In this document: one piece after another, positions 22,590 through 32,285 of the stretch | How positions within the stretch are numbered: position 1 is the stretch's first letter | How the letters are laid out: each line of letters starts with the position of its first letter | NCBI GenBank assembly: GCA_002205965.3 | Contig: NADL03000492.1 | Coordinates: 186,001-250,000, forward strand | Direction of reading: 5' to 3' | Source: Kappaphycus alvarezii | Lineage: Eukaryota; Rhodophyta; Florideophyceae; Gigartinales; Solieriaceae | Length of the DNA stretch: 64,000 nucleotides | Notes under the pieces: generated by a model | Databases searched by the model: none | The model's input: only the letters and a program-made list of their open reading frames with translations | What the model was told of the DNA's origin: nothing | Translations under genes and position numbers: made by a program

Positions 22590-22876
22590 GGGGAAAATTT
22601 TGGGCTATTTAAATGCATGGAAGATGTGGTCGGTTATATCCACGCGGCTAATGCGTTATGCGGGATAAGTCGTCGCTGATGGGTAACACTACAGTACATT
22701 ACCTTCCTTACAGGGCCGGCTCAATGCCGGCGAGCAGGCATGCCGCGTTGGACATGACGGCCGCAGCAGCGTGCCTTTGGGTAAGCACCGCTCCAACCAT
22801 CCCATAGGTCTCCATCGCTCGAACGGCCCCGTTCCGCGCGACATCCGTTAGCACCGCGTACGCGTCTTGGTGTCAG
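22590..22876 (-). mobile_element. 287-bp 5'-truncated non-LTR retrotransposon with 11-bp target duplication
   Basis: Perfect TTCACTCAAAT copies lie at 22,579-22,589 and 22,877-22,887. On the minus strand the insertion encodes the element's last residues, HQDAYAVLTDVARNGAVRAM and ETYGMVGAVLTQRH, then a stop. A 3' UTR follows with GACGACTTATCCCGCATAAC, GTGGATATAACCGACCACAT and a TTTTCCCC end. This copy joins the coding tail to the terminal sequence found alone in the shorter insertions, so it identifies their source. It is a GC-rich island in AT-rich DNA. Confidence 0.88.
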
Positions 22877-22887
22877 TTCACTCAAAT

Positions 22888-25249
22888 TGTTGTCGTCAAA
22901 AGTTTTTACTTTTCGCTTTACACAATTAGATTATATCAGTGAAAAATATCTAAAAATTTATTCAATATCTAAATTGAAGTCAACTGATTTATTTTAGACT
23001 CATAAAATCACTAAAATATCGAAGGAAAGTTTATTGCAAAAGTCAATGAATGTAAATTTGAATAATTTCTGAAGTGAATAGTCGTCTTTTCGAGCCACGA
23101 AATGGGTAAAAGTTTCCACATAATGTTACTTCAAGACATCATATGGAGCACATATATATTGTGTATCGTATTTTGAATTTTTGGCATCAAAGAATATAAT
23201 ATATTTATTAATTTCTTGTTTCATTATGAAGGACGTTATGACTCTAGTGTATTATCGGCCATCTCTAGTCACATTGTATAATGTTAAAAAGGTCGAAAAT
23301 ATTTATGTAGATTATTATTTTGTCCTACCTTTTCCAAAACATTGAGCTCTCCCATCGACATCAATTTCCCGCAGTCAGATATAAGCAAAATAGAGAGATA
23401 TATAATTCTAGAAAGAATATTTTTTCGAGAGTGAATAAATTAACTCATTGTGGTGCTCATGGCTAAGATAACATCAATAAAAATTTCAGAAATGTATGAA
23501 CATAACAGTAACTCAATCTGCAATTTATTTTTTCAATGGAATAATCAGGAATACGATTAATTTAAACTAATATCAAACGTAAGCTAGATACTTTATTCAA
23601 TCAATTTCATTTACTGCCCCCTTGTTTCCTTTCTTTTTGATCGTATCCGCTGTATTCTCTTAAATAAAGAAACTTAAGGTCCCCTCTGTAATCGACGTTA
23701 TTTTTCCAGCAGCTAAAAGCGGGCAGCTAAGATTATTCTATGTTATTGTAGATTTTCCGAAATATTATATATTTTAATGTTCTTTTTCAAATCGCTCTGC
23801 TTGGTTTCAGTGAAACCGTTTGGTCTAAGTTTCATTTTTATTACTTCCTATAACCTCTATGGACACTTTCCATGAGGAATAAATATTAGAAAAGCAGAAA
23901 AGAAGGATTAGTGCATAAAATGCTATTTTTGACGCCTCAAGACTTCTAATGGTCAGTTCTGGAGTACATATGAATTCGGTAGGCTCTTAATATCGTATTC
24001 AATTCGAATTTAATTCTCAAAACGATGAAAAATCTTCATTAATATTCCAAAAATATCATAAAGCAGTCATGTAGAAGTAATGGGAATCTTGAGTTCGGCA
24101 ATCAGATTTTAAATTCAGGATTAAAGCATTGAATAGCTAGAAAAAGATCAAAAACTCTTCATTGAAGTAAAGTATAGATACAATAGTTTCGTGCAGATAC
24201 ATATTTTTAGTTTCAAATTCTCCATCAAACACGAAAAGGCACTAAATATGACTTAAACGTAAAATAAAATTAAAGGTGACAGCAGAAAAGTGCGATATCC
24301 TCTACATTTTAGTGAATATCATCATTAATTCATCAATTGAGTTGAGTAAAGGGAATGTAGTGTATTTAATTTGGGAACACCATTATTCCCACGAGAAATA
24401 TTCGAAATTAAGACTCATTTTAGATAATAGTTCTTCAGTTATTTAATATAATTTATTTATTCTTGAAGTGTACTATATGAATCTAAAGTGATAAATATTT
24501 CAAAATTTAGAATGAATTCAATTATGAATCCCGAAAATGTCTAATCAATTGTGCATCAACTAAAAATTGGGATAAAAACAACTAAAATAACAAAAACAAC
24601 ACGTAAAAATAGTCATTTACTATCAGTCCATGCGAAATTAAAGATTAGTCTGTTTCAAAATGTGTTACCTTAACTTCTCATTAACTTCTTCCTTGATATA
24701 AGCATTTCTATAGAAAAATGCTCCGTTGAAACTTCATTACCTTCTTAATTTATAATAGTAGTGTGTTGATGATTAAATCAAAAGTATCTGGCATAATCGA
24801 TTAGGGTCTTTTTAACATAGATCTGAATTTATTTTAGTAAAGTATATCTTGATGCGTACGTTATTGTTTAACATAGATCAATGTTTTTATGAACTACGCA
24901 ATTATTCTTCAAATTATTATCACAGAAGACACTGGTCTCCAGTTGGGTTAATTTCAAACTTTGAAACTTTGCTCAGTTGATTTTTTGATGAATGTTTTTA
25001 AATTTAATCGGACTATATAGTGAAAAACATGTATTGTACGGAGTCGAATATTTTCTGTTTTAATTGCGGTATAGTTGCATACATGGAAGCATTTTTGCTC
25101 GCTAGTTCCGACCGGGAACTATTACAGTTCTGTTTTATTTTATTTGACCTCGTCGATGATATTTTCTGCGAAGTAAACACAGTCGATGATATTTTCTGCG
25201 AGGTAAACAAAAATTGACCAAACATAATTGTTACAAAAGAAGGAGTTAG
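22888..25249. other. AT-rich gene-free region
   Basis: No gene-like ORF before 25,020. The 70-codon pair of opposite ORFs at 25,013-25,225 covers a direct duplication of about 25 bp (GTCGATGATATTTTCTGCGA at about 25,153 and 25,181) and is not convincing as coding. Confidence 0.6.
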
Positions 25250-27430
25250 GTCTAGTAATGAAACGGAAAATGCATCCGAACTTCGGGCTAGCTTCTATAA
25301 GAGGCGGAAGAAATCATCCGCAATTATCATTTTATCCCTTGGATATAAGCCACTGAAGGTAGCTCAAAAAATTTATAAGGACCCCAAACTGATGTGGGAT
25401 AAACTTTCGGCTTGATATGCCGCCAATACTGTTAGCAAAAATCTAAGCATTCTTAAAGAAATATTCTAAAAGACCTACAATTTCGGAGGGGACCTAAGTG
25501 ACTTCATTGGTGATTTCGGAAACCTCATCCACCAAGCTAAAAATCGCGGGTCAAAAACCTTACTGAGCTCCTACAGGTATCAATTTTACTAGCTTTACTT
25601 AAGTAGTGCGAGGAATTTCTCGCTTCTGTTGGTGCCATCAGGACGATGGAAGAAGCTAATACTACCTGGGAATCTGCCACTACACGATTGATTGATGACT
25701 ATAAGGAAGATTTTGAAAGCCGAAGCTCTTCTTCAGGAGCAAGTTCATCTTTCTCCAGTAACAAAAGTTACAAAAACTATCAAAGATTTGGTTATCATAA
25801 TCTAAAATACAATAGAAAACCTTATCAAAAGCATAATAGAGCTAAGAGGGCTCGTATGGAAATGAGTACACTTCTAGCAACCGGCAAAGGAACCGAAAAG
25901 GTACACATAGAAAGAACTATAATACAAAGGAGAATCCTATCCTAATAATGCAAAGCCCAGACTTGCTCTTGCAAAGGCAAGTCTCACAAAATGGTTCAGA
26001 AGTTGTTCAGTGCTGCGTAATTTATTGTGGATAGCGGAGCGACACATCACATGTGTCACAGTAAGAAATTATTTCAATCAATAGAACCAAATTCTAATCA
26101 AGTGTCCCTTGCGGATGAAAGCGTTTTACAGAGCACAAAAGTCGGTACAATGGATGTCATGCTATGTGATTATGTTTACAATCAGTAAACATGGATCCTT
26201 TTAAACAATGTTCTCTATGTACCAGAGCTTGGAACTAATTTAATCTCTGTATGTGACCTTAACCGAAATGAGATAACAGCTTCTTTGAGATTTGAGAACC
26301 TAAAATTTCCCAATCACGTGTGCAAGTTGAAGGAAGCATATATGGTTTAAAGCAATTTGAATCTGAAGAAATTCAAATTGGATTAAAGCCACTCTCATAT
26401 ACTGAAAGCACATTTATGTACAAGAACCAACTAAGGCTTGCCATTATCATCGTCTATGTTGATGGTATACTAATTATGACTCGATCAACGAAGCTGCTTA
26501 ATTATCTCAAGTATCAGCTTATTTCCACATTCAAAATTAAGGATTTGAGACCTGTGAGGTATAATCTCAACGTAGAAATTGGGGAATACATGAATGGTGA
26601 CTACTATTTATCACAGCCACGGTATATGAAAAATGTTTTGGAGAAATTTAGCATGCAAGACTACAAAGCAGTTAGAACTCCCATGGATCCTTGAATGCTC
26701 CATGAACTGACAAAGAAGTAACCGCCTACCGATTCAGAAAGGACAGAAATGTCAAACATAACATACAGGGAGGCCATCGGAAGCCTTCTATATCACAGCA
26801 CCATGAAGCGACCAGATATCGCAAACGCAGTTAATATCCTAATTCGGCATGTCAGCCAACGTAGACCAGTTTATTGGTAGGGTGTCAAGCGCATTTTTAG
26901 GTACCTACCACAGGGAACGTCAATTTTATTCTCAGTTTTAAGTACGAGCAACTTTTCATTAGAAGCCTACGCAGATGCTGGCTGAGCATCAGGATCAGAC
27001 AGGGTATCCACCAGTGGACATGTCATACTCATATTTGGGGCGCCCATTTCTAGTAAAAGCATCAACCAGAAGTCTATCAGGTTGTCAACTACTGAGGCAG
27101 AATCTTTTAGACTATCAACGGCTGGAATTAAAGTTGTTTGGATTCTACATTTACTGCAATGTCTCGGTATAGAACGAAAGCAGCCTACAACTATTTTCCA
27201 GGACAATCTAGGATCTGTTACGTGGGTAAAGGATATCCCGAACTTCCGGCGAAATATGCACGTGGATATTAGATATCATTACATTAGGTCTCTAGTTCAG
27301 AAAAGCATATTCAATATTGTATACATACCAACCGCCCAAATGCTAGCGGACTGTCTCAAAACCGCTTTACGGCACAAAAATTATGAGTTTTCGAACAAAA
27401 TTGAAACTGTTAAGCTCAGCTCCGAAAGGT
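25250..27430 (+). mobile_element. Degraded Ty1/copia retrotransposon without integrase
   Basis: In plus-strand pieces: a UBN2-type gag (WDKLSAxYAANTVSKNLSIL, 25,380-25,640), a gag/linker ORF (25,646-25,945), and a copia protease with FIVDSGATHHMCH and a DLNRNEI end (26,015-26,300). Then comes directly RT from GSIYGLKQF through IIVYVDGILIMTRS and LSQPRYMKNVLEKF (26,320-26,694). RNase H follows with TTEAESF, FQDNLGSVTW and HYIRSLVQ (27,082-27,432). Integrase and the first part of RT are missing. The RT active site YVDD reads YVDG, and frameshifts and stops divide the frame, so it is dead. A 5' LTR was not found. Sequence after 27,430 (with a TATAAATAC at about 27,754) may be the 3' LTR. Confidence 0.88.
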
Positions 27431-28059
27431 AGAGTAATCGGTGTAGATGGAATAGTAACAGCCCCAAAACAACCTGGGATGAAAATGTGAAATGCAAATA
27501 CATCGTGGTAGTACAATAAATACCCATGACATCAGATTTAGGAGGGGTTTTGACTGAGACTGAATCAAATTGACCAAGTGACACGGAATATTCTGTCACT
27601 TACTTATATGTTTTGTTCGAGTAATCACGTTTTATCAAATTAAGTCCGTTTAATTAACAAGTCTATATTTTGTTTATTTATGGTCACTAATTACAATTGC
27701 TTCAGATCTGATTATATTAGAGCTCAAGAGGGTTTTACCTTACATGGCTAGGGGTATAAATACAGGACTACATATCGGGCTAAAAGAAGAAGAACATTCA
27801 TAAAATATATATATATTGTACCTGATTAAAGCTTCATTTTATGTAAGGTTTTTTTCTTTCATTACATTCATCTTCACTTAAACTTGTAATTATTTCAATG
27901 ATACCTCTCTAGGAGAATAGTAATACTTATTCCTTCTACTGGAGTCCTATGGCATTGACTGTTCCATTCGTACACTTCCGTATCCGTCAACAGGTCCGAG
28001 CGCAATCCATCGTATAAGGTGAACAAGATGTCAAACAGATCCTGCAAAGTGATATGTAC

Positions 28060-28170
28060 CAAAATGGGGATTTTTGGGTTATTTTCATGTATTGAAGATG
28101 TGGTTAGTTGTATCCAGGCCGCTGGAAGTGCGTGTGTAACGATGTTAGTCCGTCAGAAGTACTCATTATT
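28060..28170 (-). mobile_element. Retrotransposon 3'-end insertion, about 110 bp
   Basis: Inverted, it reads GGATACAACTAACCACATCT, TCAATACATG and AACCCAAAAATCCCC, preceded by a diverged form of the GTGACGACTTATCCCG...GCGTG block. It matches the 3' UTR of the 22,590-22,876 element. I found no clear target duplication. Confidence 0.55.
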
Positions 28171-28192
28171 TTAGCTATTATGCAGCTGCCTC

Positions 28193-29260
28193 ATGAAGCG
28201 GGCAACCCTGGAGGCAGCCGATTACCTTCAGCTTCTCCAAATGGGGATCGCCAATCGGGGTGGAACCGACACAGTTTTACACGGCGTTCGACGGATTGTT
28301 CAAAAGTTCGGAACGGATTCCGCATACGGCATGATGACTGTATACTTGAACAATGCGTGCCTTTTGCTTACGCACCACATCCTCGCAAAATAAACTAACC
28401 GAAGCCATATGTGCAGCAGTGCAGGAAAGTATTCCCCCTGCGGATCAAAGAAGGAAGGCATTCCGCGCTTCTATGGCCCTCCCGGGTGTCAAGGAATGGG
28501 TGCACTGCGCCCCGTGCCATGGCCTCAAGACCAGTACTGAACCCAGTTAATTTGCGTTGTGGCCCCGATGCTTCTTTCAAGTCCCGCTTTTCCCTTCGGA
28601 CGTGCCGTGCCCGAGACGAAACTGCCCCAAAATCCTCGAATGTTTCGAGGATCATCCACTGCACTGTAGGCATAGTTGGCATAGAACGCGAACACACAAC
28701 CGTCAAGTCGTCCTCCTCGCGCAAGACCCGCAGTAGGCGGCCCGCAACCCCGCCATCGAACCGCTGTATGCTGTCCATCGCACGACGCTAGACATCGGGC
28801 GATGGGAAGCAATGAAGGTATGGAATTCTTCGACGTCAAGTTCGTCAACCCTCTTGTGCCCTCCCACAGGAGGGTGCGCACATTAAATAGACCGAATATA
28901 TCTTTCAACAGTAAAAACACCTAAAAATTTCTCATTTAACCGGCAAACCTCCCTCAATGCGGTCGTCTCCGCGAAGCATAGAAGATATGGATCTTTTATT
29001 GATACTTTCGTGAGAGGTTGGCTAGTTCCTATTCCTATATCCACTCTCGGAGGTTTGCACCTAGACGCCTACAGGTTGTTTAGTGATATCGCATGGAACG
29101 TGGCCGTTCGGGCGATGGAGAACTATGGTAAGGTTCGAGCGGTGCTTACCCAAAGGCACGCTGCAATGTCTGTCATGTCCGACGCTGCACGCCTGCTGAC
29201 CGACCTTGACCCGGCTTTTTAGGAAAAATCAAGAGATGGGTTAGGCGCGCGCGGATCGGA
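28193..29260 (+). mobile_element. Internally deleted non-LTR retrotransposon (RT fragment, finger, REL endonuclease)
   Basis: It starts in the RT palm: GTDTVLHGVRRIVQKFGTD, then MMTVYLNNACLL, where motif A Asp has become Tyr. It jumps to LTEAICAAVQESIPP and FRASMALPGVKEWVHCAP, which match residues 134-173 of the 39,530-40,960 copy. A CCHC finger (CPRRNC...DHPLHC, about 28,600-28,660) follows, then EFFDVKFVNPLVPSHRRVRTLN, the endonuclease core. Finally come TSLNAVVSAKHRRYGSF, VPIPISTLGG and QRHAAMSVMSDAARL, ending at a stop near 29,222. Frameshifts, a stop and the nested 48-bp insertion at 28,885 disable it. It is the best guide to domain order in this family. Confidence 0.82.
28885..28932 (+). 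mobile_element. 48-bp insertion nested in a retrotransposon ORF
   Basis: It interrupts the codons between VRTLN/F and RQTSLNA of the REL endonuclease copy. CATT lies on both sides (28,881-28,884, 28,933-28,936), perhaps a diverged 7-bp CATTAAA/CATTTAA. The insert contains AGACCGAATATATCTTTCAA and CAGTAAAAACACC and so belongs to the same type as the 51-bp unit at 15,066. Confidence 0.75.
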
Positions 29261-29379
29261 ACAGATTTTTTTTGTCGCCGTCATCTACCGACTTTTAATT
29301 TACTGTACTACCTCCCCTTGTCCAAAATTGCTTGTGGGTCTGGTCCTTCCTCGCCCTCCCTGACCCTTGCTTATCCTTA

Positions 29380-30738
29380 CAGCGATCCTCTCCAAATTCA
29401 CTTCTATTTTATCTAGATATTTTTATAGTGTATCTACCCCTCTAAATCGATCCCGAATCAGGTTCTTTTTCCCTTTTCGCTTACATCCTCCTCCAAATTC
29501 ATTTTTTTGAGAAAAGGGGCGCAAATGCAATACTACAAATTCCCTTGTCGATTTATTTTACCTATTCCAAATCTATAGAATGAGCCCTCGGGAGCCTATT
29601 AAAACCCCTTTTTTCCAAGTTTCAAACGTCCCCGATCATTTTACTCACGACCCCTCTCCCCTGCCCATTCAAAACACCCTCAATTGTCTACTACTCCCCA
29701 AAGCCCACCAAAATGGACAACCTATGCCCCTACAAAGTTATTTCCAAAAATCGCCACTCCCGCCCCCTGAACTCCATTCCCCTACTCCCTGTCGGACGTA
29801 CTGACCGTGATGACTATCTACGCCGACAAACCAAAAAGAAGGTGATCGAATTCGTGCGTCGCTTGTTCGTCGAGGATGAGGCGGAGGAGGTAGGTGAGGG
29901 GCAGGAGTGGGAAGTCGAGGAGGGAGCTGGGGAGACCTTCGAGGAGTGGGCAGATCCGGAATTGGTCTACGAGAATGGGGTTGACGAGGATAATGACGAG
30001 GAGGATGAAGGGGAAGAAGAGGAGGATGAAGGGGAAGACGAGGAGGATGAAGGGGAAGACGAGGAGGATGATGGGGAGGGAGACATGGAAAGTGTTGGAA
30101 TGGTGGGGCCGGGGCTGGACAGTATGGACCAAGTGGTCCCGACGCTGGAACCGGATGGGGGCATCTCTAGTGGTTTAGATATCTCCCAGGTGTAAATAGA
30201 GAGTTATGAGCTTTTCCCGATATTTGTGGGGACTGCTTGGGCAGCATGGATATTTTGGAGGATTTGTTTGGGTCTGATTTAGAGAATGGGAAATAAGAGG
30301 ACCAGATCGATTGTCCGTTTCTTAAGTATATTTTGTTTAGAGTATATCATCCACACAAAGTGTTTTTATGCATTTCCTAGTATCCTCTGTAGTTTTGTTC
30401 GGACTTCAGGGGCAGCCAAAAGTCTATATAAGCTGAGTAAACTGCTTCCTCATGGAGAGGTCAAGCAAGTTGGCAGACAACTTCAAGTCAAGTCCTGAGT
30501 AGCAGGAAGGTGAGAGTCAACTTCAGACCCAAGAAACATTTTTCTTACGCTGGTCGCAGAGCATCAGTGGTAGGCCCTGCCCCTTCTATAATTTCTTGTA
30601 GCCGTCTCAACTGTCTTCCTTATCCACTCCTTTTTGTTCGTTCAACTTTACCATGGTAGCACTTTTGTCGCTTACAACACCTCCTTCTTGGGGTAGTTGG
30701 TTCTGAGTATCTCTTCTCCGACGATTTATCCCTATCGA
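29380..30738 (+). repeat. Acidic-ORF repeat family, copy 1
   Basis: The segment aligns with 58,108-59,357 in three ordered blocks: an upstream AT/CT-rich block (ATTTTATCTAGATATTTTTA, CCCTTTTCGCTTAC), the acidic ORF, and a downstream block with TCTATATAAGCTGAGTAAA, GGTCAAGCAAGTTGGCAGAC, CTGGTCGCAGAGCATCAGTG and a CCCTATC end. The shared 3' end in four copies marks an element boundary. Confidence 0.7.
29713..30290 (+). pseudogene. Acidic protein ORF of the repeat family, copy 1, frame broken
   Basis: An ATG-started frame (29,713-30,195, 160 codons) begins with a basic segment (DDYLRRQTKKKVIEFVRRLF) and continues as a run of Glu/Asp made from a 24-bp tandem unit (about 29,998-30,075). It stops at 30,193-30,195. 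The family's conserved tail, here DICGDCLGSMDILEDLFGSD, lies just after it (30,219-30,295) in another frame. Compared with copy 2, one codon has become TAA and one base is missing. No known domain is seen; function unknown. The basic-then-acidic layout suggests a nucleic-acid- or histone-associated protein, but this is only a guess. Confidence 0.55.
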
Positions 30739-31034
30739 GGTGCTGGAAGATATATTAGATCTATCCATTCCATTCGATACTCTCTAGGGTATCCCGGGCC
30801 AGATCTGGGTATAATATTCAAAAATGAAAGAACCTCAGATGTTCCCCTTTTAACTACTAGAAAATAGCAGTCAAAGGTGAAAAATTTACTGGTAATAGGC
30901 ACTGACGGCTGTTTTTAGAGCGAAAAGAGGGATATCTAGGCACAGGGAACGAGAAAGAGGGGGAACTCTTACAATAAAAGCATAAGACGAGCCGTAAGAC
31001 ACGTTGAGTTGAACGAAACGGCAGCCGCAGTGTG
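30739..31034. other. Intergenic
   Basis: Begins with a partial match (GGAAGATATATTAGATCTATCC) to the 3'-end units found elsewhere. No gene seen. Confidence 0.45.
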
Positions 31035-31250
31035 TCATTTGCGTAAGGACAGCTGTGAAAGGCTTGGTTTTTTTACTCTTGGAATATGTATCCGATCTAT
31101 AAGGACAGCTCTTATCAGTTCGAATGTCTGCATGGCTCTCACAGCTGCTTGCCTGGCTACTTCATCCAAAACCTCGTATGCGTCAGGGTGCCGTCGGCCA
31201 AGTGTGGATGTGACACTGGGACGAGTTGCGTGAACATGGGTGTACACTGG
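31035..31250 (-). mobile_element. Non-LTR retrotransposon C-terminal tail
   Basis: The minus-strand frame reads VTSTLGRRHPDAYEVLDEVA, then AVRAMQTFELIRAVLIDR, matching the coding tail at 22.8 kb (DAYAVLTDVA, AVRAMETYGMVGAVLTQR) and at 29.1 kb. It is short and 5'-truncated. Confidence 0.65.
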
Positions 31251-31378
31251 ACTCCAGAAGTGGTTTTGTGCTTTTTCAGACCGAGCGATTTATTTAAATC
31301 AATTTAAGGGGAAGCATAAACAGGGGGAGATCGTGGGGGTCCATTTTCTGTAACAGATAACCTTGCTAAATAGAAACA

Positions 31379-31466
31379 GAGAGGGAATTAGGAGTGCTTA
31401 ATTGACTAGGGATGTAGGATGGCTATTTCCCGAGACGGGGGGAGGTCTGTGTATTGGATGGTCTGA
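31379..31466 (-). mobile_element. 88-bp retrotransposon 3'-end insertion with 7-bp target duplication
   Basis: AGAAACA flanks it at 31,372-31,378 and 31,467-31,473. Inverted, it carries GACCTCCCCCCGTCTCGGG, AAATAGCCATCCTACATC and a CTAATTCCCTC end, the same as 37,835-37,915. Confidence 0.75.
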
Positions 31467-31473
31467 AGAAACA

Positions 31474-32043
31474 AAATATGTAGAAACAGTGCTTACAGTC
31501 TACAGTACAGTACAGTACAGTGTACACTACATACGCCTTCATTCGCGTACACTGCTGTACAGCTGATCATTATTTACCCATTGTCTCTGAAGTGTACAGT
31601 ACACTGACTGACCGACCATTTAGTTTAGATATAACTGGAGTCACGTTGATCACGCTAGATGGTTCAAGAGTGTGTAGAAATCTTTTACAAGAACCGAAAG
31701 CCCCTAAAGCACGGGTTAGGGAGACGACCAATAATAACTACTCAGGCATGCGGCCGTTATTGAACTGGCGGGCCTGCATCCCATGAAGGCAAAACGAAAA
31801 TCGGGTAACTAAGTCCAGAAACTCCAGCTCTGGCGCCGAATTCCGGCCGCTTGAAGCGAAATAAGCGAGAAGGCCGAAAAATTCGGAAAACATTTAAGAG
31901 TAACACACCCAAACCTTTTCCACATCAATTTTGGGGATATAATGATACAGTGCCATTTGGGATAGTGTGTCTCTCCCATTAGTGCCATTAAAAGTGCCTT
32001 GTCCAGAAATTGTAACGTATTGCAATAAAAGGTGATGCTATAT
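31474..32043. other. Intergenic with GTAC-rich tract
   Basis: A CAGTACAGTACAGTACAGTG tract begins at about 31,501, and further GTACACTG/CAGTACACT steps run to about 31,615; similar motifs lie at 155-260 and 59,715-59,745. No gene recognised. Confidence 0.45.
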
Positions 32044-32285
32044 AGCACCTCAGCAATATCAGTGGTAGCTGTTTACAACAATAAGCTCCTTGACATGAGC
32101 TGCCCCCCAGCCTCTGTCCCTTTACAACTGAAAAACAAAACTACACTTAAGTATAGATATAATCATGACAACAAACAAACAATACGACTATTAAACATAC
32201 TCAAACATTAGACGACCGCTAAACAAATTCAAACCATATTGACGGTCATTGAATCATTTGGCGTCATGATTCAACGAGCTTCACA
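32044..32285 (-). repeat. 3' LTR of the copia element
   Basis: Direct repeat of 37,194-37,432, sharing GCACCTCAGCAATA, GTGGTAGCTGTTTACAACAA and CATTAAACATACTCAAACAT-like blocks up to a TTCACA end. I estimate roughly 10-15% difference by eye, so the insertion is old. Confidence 0.85.
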
